64,000 nt of DNA, from NCBI RefSeq assembly GCF_014859555.1, contig NZ_JACUTY010000001.1, positions 19,621 through 83,620 of the forward strand, given 5' to 3'. The notes beneath the pieces are model-generated. The model worked only from the letters and a program-made list of their open reading frames with translations. It was not told the DNA's origin and ran no database searches. Positions within the stretch are counted from its first letter, which is position 1. The number at the start of each line of letters is the position of its first letter. This DNA comes from Thiomicrospira sp. (lineage in GTDB: Bacteria; Pseudomonadota; Gammaproteobacteria; Thiomicrospirales; Thiomicrospiraceae). This document shows positions 45,629 to 54,448 of the stretch, piece after piece. A program made the translations under genes and the position numbers.

Positions 45629-45877
45629 AGAGGAATTAAGCCCATTTATTAATCAGTTCAATTGGCTATTAAATGGCTAATACAAACTTAAGTAATGATT
45701 AGATAGTTTTTAGTGTGCTAGTTTGGTTACATTGCAGGCTTTTATTAATGTTAATGTGTAGAATTAAGAACCTTATTCATTGATTTATGATTTGACTAAT
45801 GACAAGATTAATACAAGGTGCTATTTTGTACACATTAACGGCTATATTTGAACTTAGTGTAAGTTATTGAGGACTTT

Positions 45878-46207
45878 ATGGGATTTGAAGCTAAATCAGC
45901 GGCGGCGATGGCAGAAGAATTGGGTGAGCGTTTAAAGCAAGCGCGGCTAAACCAAAACAAAACGCAAATGGAAGTTGCGGAGATAGTCGGCGTGTCGAGA
46001 AAAACCATCCTAAACGCCGAAAAAGGCAAAGCTCAGATTGAGGTATTTGTGGCGATTTTACAAGCGCTGGATTTGGTTAAGCAGCTCGATCTTTTTTTAC
46101 CACCACAACTTATTTCGCCGATTCAACTGGCAAAACTACAAGGCCAGCAGCGCCAACGCGCCTCCGGCCAACGCAGCCAGCATGACAAGGATGAACTCGA
46201 ATGGTAA
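45878..46207 (+). CDS. hipB: HipB-like HTH antitoxin/regulator
   Basis: ELGERLKQARLNQNKTQMEVAEIVGVSRKTILNAEKGKAQIEVFVAILQALD; overlaps hipA. Confidence 0.85.
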   Translation: MGFEAKSAAAMAEELGERLKQARLNQNKTQMEVAEIVGVSRKTILNAEKGKAQIEVFVAILQALDLVKQLDLFLPPQLISPIQLAKLQGQQRQRASGQRSQHDKDELEW

Positions 46208-47517
46208 TGGAAGTTGTTAATGTCAATTATCTAGAACATGATGTCGGTGCGGTGAGTTTTAATACTGAAACCGGACAGGGCGCATTTGAATATTCGCCAA
46301 AATTTATCGCAACGGACATCGAACTATCACCGTTAAAAATGCCGCTGGCCAAACGTATTTACAGTTTTCCGGAGCTTGATTTTGAAACGTTTAAAGGCCT
46401 ACCAGGCCTGGTAGCCGACTCGTTGCCGGATGATTTCGGTAATGCAGTGTTAAATGCTTGGGTGGCGGCACAAGGTAAATCACCGCAAGAAATTACGCCA
46501 CTGCAACGTTTGCAATACACCGGCAAACGCGGCATGGGTGCGCTGGAATATGCGCCCGCCACAGATGTAAAAGGCTTTAATGCCTCACAGCAGGTTGAAA
46601 TTGAATCCTTGATTACCATGGCGCAAGAAGTTCTCGATGCGCGAGATCAATTCAGTATTCAGCTTGAAAAAAGTGGGCAGGAAGATAGTGAAGCAATGTT
46701 GGCGTTGCTTTCTGTCGGCATGAGTGCCGGCGGCGCAAGACCCAAAGCCGTGCTCGCATTTAATCAAGATTTTAGCCAAGTCCGATCCGGCCAAACTCAA
46801 ATCCCCGAAGGCTTCACTCATTACTTAATGAAGTTTGACGGCGTTAGCGAGCACCACAAAGATCAACAAACTTTTGGCGATCCTCTCGGTTATGGTGCAA
46901 TGGAATATGTGTATTATTTAATGGCGACCGAATGCGGCATTGAGATGATGCCCTGTCATTTGCTGCCGGAAGGCAATCGCCGTCATTTTATGACCCAGCG
47001 TTTTGACCGCATCAACAATCAGAAAGTGCATATCCAAACCCTAAATGGCCTGGCGCATGTTGATTATAAAAAGCCGGGTTCGTTTTCCTATGCCGAATTG
47101 TTTAGCGTAGCTAGACAACTCAAACTGCCCGCTAGCGATGCCGAACAACTCTTAAGACGCATGACCTTTAATATCGTCGCCAGAAACCACGACGACCATG
47201 CCAAAAACATCGCCTTTATGCTCAAAGGCAAACAATGGCGTTTAGCACCCGCCTATGATTTGGCGTACAGCTATAAACCCGAAAGCAAATGGGTAAACAG
47301 CCACTGGATGAGCCTAAACGGCAAACGCAACAATTTCACCCGAGACGATTTCTATTCGCTGGAAAAACTCAGCCCCATGTTCACCCGTACTAAAATCAAC
47401 ACTATCATCGACGAAACGATTGAAAAGGTTTCAAACTGGTCGCAACTTGCACGAAAAAACGATGTCCCGAAACCACTACGCGAAGCGGTTGAAAGCAATC
47501 TAAGGCTAAAAATTTAG
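46201..47517 (+). CDS. hipA: HipA-family Ser/Thr kinase toxin
   Basis: GLPGLVADSLPDDFGN, MSAGGARPKAVLAF, LPEGNRRHFMTQRFDR, NIVARNHDDHAKNIAFM. Confidence 0.93.
   Translation: MVMEVVNVNYLEHDVGAVSFNTETGQGAFEYSPKFIATDIELSPLKMPLAKRIYSFPELDFETFKGLPGLVADSLPDDFGNAVLNAWVAAQGKSPQEITPLQRLQYTGKRGMGALEYAPATDVKGFNASQQVEIESLITMAQEVLDARDQFSIQLEKSGQEDSEAMLALLSVGMSAGGARPKAVLAFNQDFSQVRSGQTQIPEGFTHYLMKFDGVSEHHKDQQTFGDPLGYGAMEYVYYLMATECGIEMMPCHLLPEGNRRHFMTQRFDRINNQKVHIQTLNGLAHVDYKKPGSFSYAELFSVARQLKLPASDAEQLLRRMTFNIVARNHDDHAKNIAFMLKGKQWRLAPAYDLAYSYKPESKWVNSHWMSLNGKRNNFTRDDFYSLEKLSPMFTRTKINTIIDETIEKVSNWSQLARKNDVPKPLREAVESNLRLKI
46399..46414. repeat. 16-bp palindrome CTACCAGGCCTGGTAG inside hipA
   Basis: perfect palindrome, encodes PGLV. 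Confidence 0.95.
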
Positions 47518-47644
47518 TCTTCTCTATTCGTCCTTTGCACGCGTCAGGGCGTAAAAGAAAAAAGGTTAATATTCCAGTGCCCAGGACTGATAGGAGAGCT
47601 TCTTGTTTGGCGACTTTTCCCTCGTATTTTTTGGCGTAGCCAAA

Positions 47645-48024
47645 TCATATTAGGGGTAATACAAAGGCAAAAAATGCGCCGATACACCAAATGACAACCG
47701 CGCTCCAAAAGAAACGATGATTCCAACGGTTAGCGGATTGACAGGCTTTAGCTAAGTCAGGGTCGGCAGGACAGGTGCGACCCGGGCGATAAAGCAACCA
47801 ACCGGCTATCAACAAAATCACGGCGGTGATGCCAAAGGTCAGCGCCGGGTTCATGCCAAACCATTGTAAAAACGGCAGTTGCTCACTATACAAACTCACC
47901 ACCGTAGACCCCATGCCAAGGCTCACCAATATGACCGGTAACGCACAGCATAGTAAGGTCGGCACGGAAGCGAATAAAATCCAGATGCCCCACTTTTTGG
48001 GTTTGACGGCGTTATTTTCCACAG
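47645..48024 (-). CDS. MerT-like mercuric transport membrane protein (start uncertain)
   Basis: WGIWILFASVPTLLCCALPVILVSLGMGS; ORF opens at 48079 but overlaps the upstream gene. Confidence 0.75.
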
Positions 48025-48239
48025 CAGCAACTCCCTTGTTTACCGGATTGTTGAATGGGCGGACAGGGTACATCCCCATACGAGCAATACACGCAACAGT
48101 CTCCAGGTAAAGGTTTTAATAACGTGCCACAAAAGCTGCATTCATAAAAATACTGGCAGGCATCCGTCGGCATCTGTTCGGTTTTGCTTTGGCCGCATTG
48201 CGGACAGGTTAAGGTGGATTCAAGCGTGATCATAAGCAA
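48012..48239 (-). CDS. GDCCVxCSYG-motif small cysteine-rich protein (mer-associated type)
   Basis: CPQCGQSKTEQMPTDACQYFYECSFCGTLLKPLPGDCCVYCSYGDVPCPPIQ. Confidence 0.85.
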   Translation of the reverse strand: MLMITLESTLTCPQCGQSKTEQMPTDACQYFYECSFCGTLLKPLPGDCCVYCSYGDVPCPPIQQSGKQGSCCCGK

Positions 48240-48547
48240 TTATCCTTCACGCTCATGGATTTAAACGCAAAGCCGCGTTGGCGAAAAATAGCGGTCAGTT
48301 GGCTTTCGGTGAAGGCCACAGATGCGTCGGTGCAAATCTTGACCTCACCTTTTTTAACATCCGTTTTAATCGACTTAACGCCATCCATGTTCTTAAACTC
48401 GGCCTCTGCGCGCGGTACACAACTGATGCAGGTAACACCGCCGATTTGAATGTCATAGCCCTTTTCAGCGGCGAGTAGGTTCGGTGTGCTCAATAGCATC
48501 GCAAGGCCGGCCATGCCTATCTTCCATACAGGTGGTTTTGTTTTCAT
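48230..48547 (-). CDS. periplasmic heavy-metal-associated protein, MerP-like
   Basis: Signal peptide plus HMA motif GGVTCISCV. Confidence 0.8.
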   Translation of the reverse strand: MKTKPPVWKIGMAGLAMLLSTPNLLAAEKGYDIQIGGVTCISCVPRAEAEFKNMDGVKSIKTDVKKGEVKICTDASVAFTESQLTAIFRQRGFAFKSMSVKDNCL

Positions 48548-48951
48548 GTGAGTCTCCATAAAAATGTTTAATTAAACTACAGTCTTCCAAGCGGTCACCT
48601 TGATGACACTGTGCCCGCAATTGTTCAAGCCCCGCTTTAATTTGCAATAAATCAGCAACGCGCTGGTTAATTTGGTTAATTTTCAATGTTGCACGTTGTC
48701 CAATATCGTCGCATTGTGTGGTGGGTTGCTGATGCAATTCGATCAGCTCTTTAATTTCTTCCAGTGTAAAACCCAGCGCTTGCGCGCGGCGAATAAAACC
48801 CAGTCGTTCGACACTTATTTGATTGTAAAGTCGATAACCCGACGCACTGCGTTGCGCAGGATGAATGAGGCCTAATTGCTCGTAATAACGCACTGTATCG
48901 GTTTTGACTTGAGCCAATTGCGCCAGTTTGCCAATCGTCAGTTCAGTCATC
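48465..48951 (-). CDS. MerR-family metalloregulator (start MTELT)
   Basis: TIGKLAQLAQVKTDTVRYYEQLGLIHPAQRSASGYRLY. Confidence 0.92.
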
Positions 48952-48970
48952 TTTTCCCCTTTTAGTAGCA

Positions 48971-49001
48971 TGATAAACCTTGGACTATACCCCAAGGTCA
49001 A
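48971..49001 (-). promoter_or_regulatory. MerR-type promoter/operator (TTGACC-19 bp-TTATCA with CCTTGG-N8-CCAAGG dyad)
   Basis: -35 at 48996-49001 and -10 at 48971-48976 on the minus strand, 19-bp spacer, dyad 48978-48997. Confidence 0.85.
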
Positions 49002-49075
49002 GTGTGGCAGATAATTTTTTTGCGTTGCTTTTAATGGTGGTTAAAATAGCCTTCCAAATTGACAGGAAGATAGCC

Positions 49076-50026
49076 ATGCAACGCATCACCTTAGAGCGTT
49101 ATCAAATTGTGTTTTATGCGCTGGCGATTGGGGCAGGCCTGGTGGTCGGTGCGCTCACTTCTGGATTTAACAGGGTATTTGAAAGTTTGCTGTGGCCGGT
49201 ATTGGCGTTATTGCTGTATGCGACGTTTGTGCAAGTGCCGTTACTGCATTTAAAACAAGCCTTTAGTGACCGGCGTTTTGCCTTGGCAAATTTGGTCGGT
49301 AATTTTGTACTGGTGCCGCTGATGGTATGGGGGTTAATCCAATTTTTACCCGATGATCCGCTGTTGCGTTTGGGGGTGTTATTGGTATTGCTGGTACCTT
49401 GTACCGACTGGTTTATTACCTTCACCCAACTCGGCAAAGGCTGTAGTGCGCGGGCGATTGCGATTTCGCCGATTAATTTGGGTTTGCAGTTGTTGCTGTT
49501 GCCGTTTTATTTGTGGCTGATGCTACCACAAAGTTTTAGTATCGAAGTTGAATGGCACGCGTTACAGGGCGCGGTGTTGGTTATTTTAGTCCCGCTAATC
49601 TTGGCGTTAGTGAGCGAAAAATGGATTGAACGCAAAGCCGAACGTGCACAGTACCGTGAGATGTTGGCTTGGTGGCCGGTTCCCTTATTGGCGCTGGTGG
49701 TGTTTTTAATTGCCGCTTCACAAGCGCAGGCGGCATGGTTGGCGGCGCAGAGTTTGCTGGCGGTGATCCCGGTTTATATTGCGTTTTTAATTTCAGCCGC
49801 ATTATTAGCCAAGCTAATGAGCCACGCTTTAAAATTCGATGCCGAACACGGACGAACCTTGGCCTTTAGTTTTGGCACACGTAATTCGTTTGTGGTATTG
49901 CCAATAGCACTGAGTTTGCCGCAAGGCGCGGAAATCGTTACCCTAGTGATCGTAGTGCAATCACTGGTTGAACTGATTGGCATGGTGTTTTATTTATGGT
50001 GGTTGCCGCAAAAACTATTTAAATAA
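49076..50026 (+). CDS. ACR3-like/bile acid:sodium symporter family permease (arsenite efflux candidate)
   Basis: MQRITLERYQIVFYALAIGAGLVVG; LVPCTDWFITFTQLGKG; AFSFGTRNSFVVLPIALSLP. Confidence 0.82.
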   Translation: MQRITLERYQIVFYALAIGAGLVVGALTSGFNRVFESLLWPVLALLLYATFVQVPLLHLKQAFSDRRFALANLVGNFVLVPLMVWGLIQFLPDDPLLRLGVLLVLLVPCTDWFITFTQLGKGCSARAIAISPINLGLQLLLLPFYLWLMLPQSFSIEVEWHALQGAVLVILVPLILALVSEKWIERKAERAQYREMLAWWPVPLLALVVFLIAASQAQAAWLAAQSLLAVIPVYIAFLISAALLAKLMSHALKFDAEHGRTLAFSFGTRNSFVVLPIALSLPQGAEIVTLVIVVQSLVELIGMVFYLWWLPQKLFK

Positions 50027-50049
50027 AATTACTGCACCTAGCCTAGGAA

Positions 50050-50061
50050 ACCAGGCCTGGT
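50050..50061. repeat. palindrome ACCAGGCCTGGT (convergent intergenic)
   Basis: exact 12-mer. Confidence 0.95.
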
Positions 50062-50072
50062 GGTTGAATAGC

Positions 50073-50600
50073 CTATTCAAACTCTAGCGCGGCAAAAATC
50101 CGCGATGCATTGATCGCCGCCAACTCCTCAAAGGTGTCCAGATGGCTAAATTGACTTTGGTCAATTTGTGATGCCTCCGCTAAACTGCCGCCGTCTTCAA
50201 TCAGCTTGCGCACTTGGGTATGCATAAAGTCCAAATACTCGAAGGTATAGCGGTTAACTTGAGTAAAGTTGGTCACCCCGCCATGTCCCGGCACAATGAT
50301 TTTATCCTGCGCTAACGCAGTAAAAATTTGCCAGGTTTCAACCCATCCGAGGGTATTGGTTTCGGGTAACACATTCAGCAAACGCTCGTGAAACGCGATA
50401 TCACCGGCTAACACCACATTGCGTTCGGGCAAAATAATCGAAATATCGCCCGGTACGTGTGCTGCACCCAGCCAGCGCAGTTGGGCGGTGATGCCGCCTA
50501 ATTCTAAATCCAACGCCGTCTCAAACGATTGATCAAAACTGACCATGCGCGTGCCATCGGCTTTTTCTTTGGTGACACGACGTGTTGATTCTAAATAGGC
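50073..50600 (-). pseudogene. metallo-beta-lactamase fold hydrolase, C-terminal fragment
   Basis: GAAHVPGDISIILPERNVVLAGDIAFHERLLN...PGHGG; first ~30 aa of the called ORF are out-of-frame transposase. Confidence 0.8.
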
Positions 50601-50601
50601 G

Positions 50602-51298
50602 TTTTTTGAAGTTAATCTCGCATTTTGGTCCTGTTTTGACCGTATTTTTGGCCTTTTAATTGGTTTTTGTTGGTGTTTTCCAGTTTTTGGGCACACCAAC
50701 CATCCGATGCGGTTTTAACATTGTAAGAGGCATCGACGTCTTGGGTGTTTTCGCCCTTGGCATTTTTATGGGGTCGGTTGTTTTTGGCTTGAATAACGGT
50801 GGCATCAATAATACTGGCTTGACCATTTTTAATAATGACGCCTTGGCTATTGAGTTGATGATTGATGTTATCGAGCAGCGTTTGTAACAGACCGCTTTTG
50901 TTGAGATTGTTTCTAAAGCGCCATATAGTGGAATGATCGGGCACGGGGTCTGTAAGGCTTAGGTTTATAAAGCGTTTAAAAAGTAGGTCACGAGCCAGTT
51001 GTTTTTCACAGGCGGGGTCGCTTAGATTGTAAAAGCTTTGCAGTAATAGGATTTTGAACATCATCAAAGGTGGCCAGGCTCTTTCGCCAGTAGGGCTGTT
51101 GTTTAACGTGATCATTTGCAATTCAATGGACTTCCAATCAATGAGTTGATTGAGTTCGTCTAACTCACTAATGGCTTCGTGCTGATGAATGAAGGCATCG
51201 GCAAGTGAGGTTTGAGTTAGGTTTTTCCAAGCCATTTTAGTGCTCCATTGAATTGTTTTAATGGGGTGTATTTTAAACTTAACCGTTAGAGATTGCAT
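50602..51298 (-). mobile_element. IS5-family transposase, N-terminal part only (truncated)
   Basis: MAWKNLTQTSLADAFIHQHEAISELDELNQLIDW...GERAWPPLMMFKILLLQSFYNLSDPACEKQLARDLLFKRFINLSLTDPVPDHSTIWRFRN...IIDATVIQAKNNRP; C-terminal catalytic part absent. Confidence 0.88.
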
Positions 51299-51319
51299 GA
51301 GTATGACTTGGGTTCAAGT

Positions 51320-51665
51320 CTTTTTCGTGCAAAGCTCTCACCATGTATAAAATGGGTTTTTGCGTGTGTTTTTTAATTTCATCGTGTAAGGCTTTAGCGA
51401 CTAAATAAGATGCGCCGGCATTAAACACCAGTACACCGCGCTCACCAATGACAAACACCATATTGTTATTGTGGCCGGCGTTTTCATAGGTCGGGCCTTG
51501 GGTTGCGCCTATTGTGGCATATACGTCATCAGCAACTTTAACCGGCTGGCGATAAAGCAATGAAGCGGGATACAGGTCGGCTTTGGCCCGAGCCGACTGG
51601 CTCACCACCAGGCCTGGTAAAACGGCTGTCAAACCGATAGATTTTAAAAACCTTCTGCGTTGCAT
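51320..51665 (-). pseudogene. metallo-beta-lactamase fold hydrolase, N-terminal fragment with Tat/Sec-like leader
   Basis: MQRRRFLKSIGLTAVLPGLVVSQSARA...ENAGHNNNMVFVIGERGVLVFNAGASY...KPILYMV, then IS sequence. Confidence 0.78.
51607..51618. repeat. palindrome ACCAGGCCTGGT (MBL leader peptide)
   Basis: exact 12-mer, encodes PGLV. Confidence 0.95.
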
Positions 51666-51772
51666 AATGTGATCTCCTTTAGTTTGATATTCGTGATTTT
51701 GATGTTTACGACATGCGCTCAGGTTTTGATTGAGAAGCGTATAAAAATGTGTCTAATTAAACAGCAAAAACC

Positions 51773-52488
51773 TTAATGTTTAAACACTTTCCAAGCGGAA
51801 ATCAGCAGTAAGACCGCTAAAAACAACCCGAGCCATTGTGCGGGAACCAGGCCGAGCATCAAGCCGCCGACGAGCGCGCCAGCGATTGAGCCGACACTCA
51901 TCCAGATTAATAAATCCCTTTCACGACGTAGTGCATCAAAGGCTTGCGCTTGGCGGTAGCGGAAAAACCCGACCAGCATAGTGGGCAGACTGACCAATAA
52001 CGACAGGCTGCCGGCGGTTTTGATGTCGATGCCCCAGAGAATCACAATAATTGGAATCAATAATTCGCCACCAGCGACACCCAATACCGCGGCTACAATG
52101 CCGACCACCAGGCCTGCTAATAGGCCGACTAAGGCTTGTAACCAGGCCTGCTGAAATAAAGGCGTACCCGTTTCACCGAAACCGACTAGGTGTTCCCAAA
52201 ACATAATCAGCGCCAGCGCAATCAGCAATCCGAACACCACGCGGTTAAGCATCGCGGGGGCGAGTTTCATCACGTAACCGGCGGCATACCACGCGAAAAA
52301 ATCGAGGTGATCACCACCACCAAACTCATGGCTTTATTGAGAATAATCGCTTCCAGTGTGGGCAGGCTGAAAACCGCCACCAAAATCGGCAAACGGAATT
52401 CCGCCCCTCCCAAGCCAATCAAGCCGCCGAGCAAACCAATCAGAGCACCGAGCAGCGCCGCCAGCCAAAGTTTTTGCAATCCAGTCAT
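51773..52488 (-). pseudogene. TauE/SafE family exporter split by a frameshift at A6 (52296-52301)
   Basis: ORF 52270-52488 (ALIGLLGGLIGLGGAEFRLPIL...LNKAMSLVVVITSIF) continues as ORF 51773-52273 after a -1 shift. Confidence 0.75.
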
Positions 52489-52492
52489 CGTG

Positions 52493-53581
52493 TTATTCCG
52501 TCATTGCCACCGACTTAATCAGTGCATAAACCACCAGGCCTGGTTGTAGGTTTAGGCGTTGGGCGGAGGCTTGGGTGATTTCGGCGAATAGTTGTTGCTG
52601 GTGGCTTAGGTTTAGGCGTACTAATAAACGATGTTCATCGAGCGGAATTAATTCATCTATCGTCGTCGGCAAGTGGTTGATGATGCTTAAATCTTTGGGG
52701 TCGGATAGGGCTAAACTTACATCACGCGCCAGCACACGAATGCGTACTTGCGGCGTATGAATGTCGTGGGTTGGGCTGAGGTAGAGTCGATCGTCGCCCA
52801 GTTTTATTTCACGTAATCCAGCCTCCACCAGGCCTGGTTGTCCAATTAAAACCGATACCGCACCTTGTTCGTCAAATAAGGGCGAATCGGCACGCGCTAA
52901 AGCTTGTTGTAGGGTTTCAATGGTTTCAATTTGGCCGTCTTTCATAAACACGATTTGGTTCGCCAAACGTTCGACTTCAATCGGTGCATGGGTGATATAG
53001 AGCACTGGCAAATTAAATTCAGCCACCAGTTCTTCTATCAAACTCAGCAATTCAGCTTTGGCGCGCCAATCGAGTGCGGAAAGCGGTTCGTCCATACACA
53101 GCAGTTTGGGCGACATAAGTAACGCTCGCGCAATTGCGACGCGCTGTTTTTCGCCGCCGGATAAAAAGGTGACCTCTCGATCCAGTTTGTCGGCGATGCC
53201 AACCCGTTGAACAATCTTGTCAAAATCTGCAGGCGGCTGGTTTTTGGGTAAACGCTTTACGCCATACATCAAGTTTTGGCGCACAGTCATGTGCGGAAAC
53301 AAGGCGGCATCTTGAAACACAAAACCCAGGTGACGCGCTGGAGTCGGTAGAAGTTTATCAGCATCTTGCCACACTTCACTATCAACAACTAAGTGTCCGC
53401 GCGTGCGTTTATCTAATCCCGCTATGGCACGCAACAGCGTACTTTTTCCGCTGCCAGATCGGCCAAATAATACAGTCACGCCGTTAAGCGGCAAACTAAA
53501 TTCGCCGGAGTTTAATTTAAAGCCGCCGAGGTCAAGCGTGAGGTTGCCGCTTAGCTTGGCGGTTAAGGTTTTTGTGGTCAT
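52493..53581 (-). CDS. modC: molybdate ABC transporter ATP-binding protein
   Basis: [53 protein letters not shown]-terminal TOBE/Mop region. Confidence 0.94.
   Translation of the reverse strand: MTTKTLTAKLSGNLTLDLGGFKLNSGEFSLPLNGVTVLFGRSGSGKSTLLRAIAGLDKRTRGHLVVDSEVWQDADKLLPTPARHLGFVFQDAALFPHMTVRQNLMYGVKRLPKNQPPADFDKIVQRVGIADKLDREVTFLSGGEKQRVAIARALLMSPKLLCMDEPLSALDWRAKAELLSLIEELVAEFNLPVLYITHAPIEVERLANQIVFMKDGQIETIETLQQALARADSPLFDEQGAVSVLIGQPGLVEAGLREIKLGDDRLYLSPTHDIHTPQVRIRVLARDVSLALSDPKDLSIINHLPTTIDELIPLDEHRLLVRLNLSHQQQLFAEITQASAQRLNLQPGLVVYALIKSVAMTE
52533..52544. repeat. palindrome ACCAGGCCTGGT (modC)
   Basis: exact 12-mer, encodes PGLV. Confidence 0.95.
52827..52838. repeat. palindrome ACCAGGCCTGGT (modC)
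   Basis: exact 12-mer, encodes PGLV. Confidence 0.95.
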
Positions 53582-53585
53582 GAAT

Positions 53586-54281
53586 TTATCCTACCTTTAC
53601 GCCAAAACGACGGTTTAAACCGTACACCAGCATGAGTACGAATAACGAAAACACCAACATCATGCCCGATAAAATATGCGCTTGGGTGTATTCCATCGCT
53701 TCTACATGGTCGAAAATATCAATCGACACCATGCGGGTTTCGCCCGGAATATTACCGCCCACCATTAACACCACGCCAAATTCGCCCACGGTATGCGCAA
53801 AGCTGAGTGTTGCGGCGACCAAAAACCCGCGTTGCGATAAGGGTACGACAATGGTAAAAAACCGATCCAACACATTGGCGCGTAGGGTGGCGGCCGCATC
53901 AAGTAAACGATGCGGAATCGCTTCAAACGCGTGCATTAAGGGTTGAACCGCGAAGGGCAATGAGTAAAACACCGAGCCAATCACCAGGCCTGTTTTGCTG
54001 AAAGTGAGCTGGCCTTCAAAGCCAAAAAAACGTAAAAATTCGGTGACCGGGCCGGTCGGGTTCATGGCAATTAATAGATAAAAACCTAAAACGGTCGGCG
54101 GCAAAACCAACGGCAAAGCCACCAAGGCTTCAAGCACAATTTTGCTGGAGGACTTCATTTGCGACATCCACCAGGCCAGCGGTGTACCGATAAGTATGAG
54201 GATGATCGTGGTATAGGTTGCCACTTCCAACGTCAGCCAAATGGGCTGCAAATTGACGGCGGTGCCGAAAAGTTCAATCAT
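53586..54281 (-). CDS. modB: molybdate ABC transporter permease
   Basis: LPLVLPPTVLGFYLLIAMNPTGPV; HTVGEFGVVLMVGGNIPGETRMVSI. Confidence 0.95.
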   Translation of the reverse strand: MIELFGTAVNLQPIWLTLEVATYTTIILILIGTPLAWWMSQMKSSSKIVLEALVALPLVLPPTVLGFYLLIAMNPTGPVTEFLRFFGFEGQLTFSKTGLVIGSVFYSLPFAVQPLMHAFEAIPHRLLDAAATLRANVLDRFFTIVVPLSQRGFLVAATLSFAHTVGEFGVVLMVGGNIPGETRMVSIDIFDHVEAMEYTQAHILSGMMLVFSLFVLMLVYGLNRRFGVKVG

Positions 54282-54334
54282 GTTTATGTCCGTTTTTGGT
54301 TTTAGATGACGAAGCGCAAAGGAAGGCAGGTTAT

Positions 54335-54421
54335 CCCCCTCCCAGCGGGAGGGGTTAGGGGAGGGAGCATTTTATCGTCCTATCTCACCCTCACCCCGAC
54401 CCCCTCCCATCAAAGGAGGGG
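54335..54421. repeat. GC-rich paired-hairpin repeat (REP/MITE-like) between modB and modA
   Basis: CCCCCTCCCAGCGGGAGGGGTTAGGGGAGGG...CCCTCACCCCGACCCCCTCCCATCAAAGGAGGGG, imperfect long inverted repeat. Confidence 0.75.
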
Positions 54422-54448
54422 AATTGAACTTTCGTGGTTAATTAAATC

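Noticed and set aside
50612-50699. N-terminus of ORF 50073-50699 (MVCPKTGKHQQKPIKRPKIRSKQDQNARLTSK) as part of the MBL protein
   Set aside because: It is the transposase sequence read in another frame; MBL homology begins around NAYLESTRRVTKEKADG.
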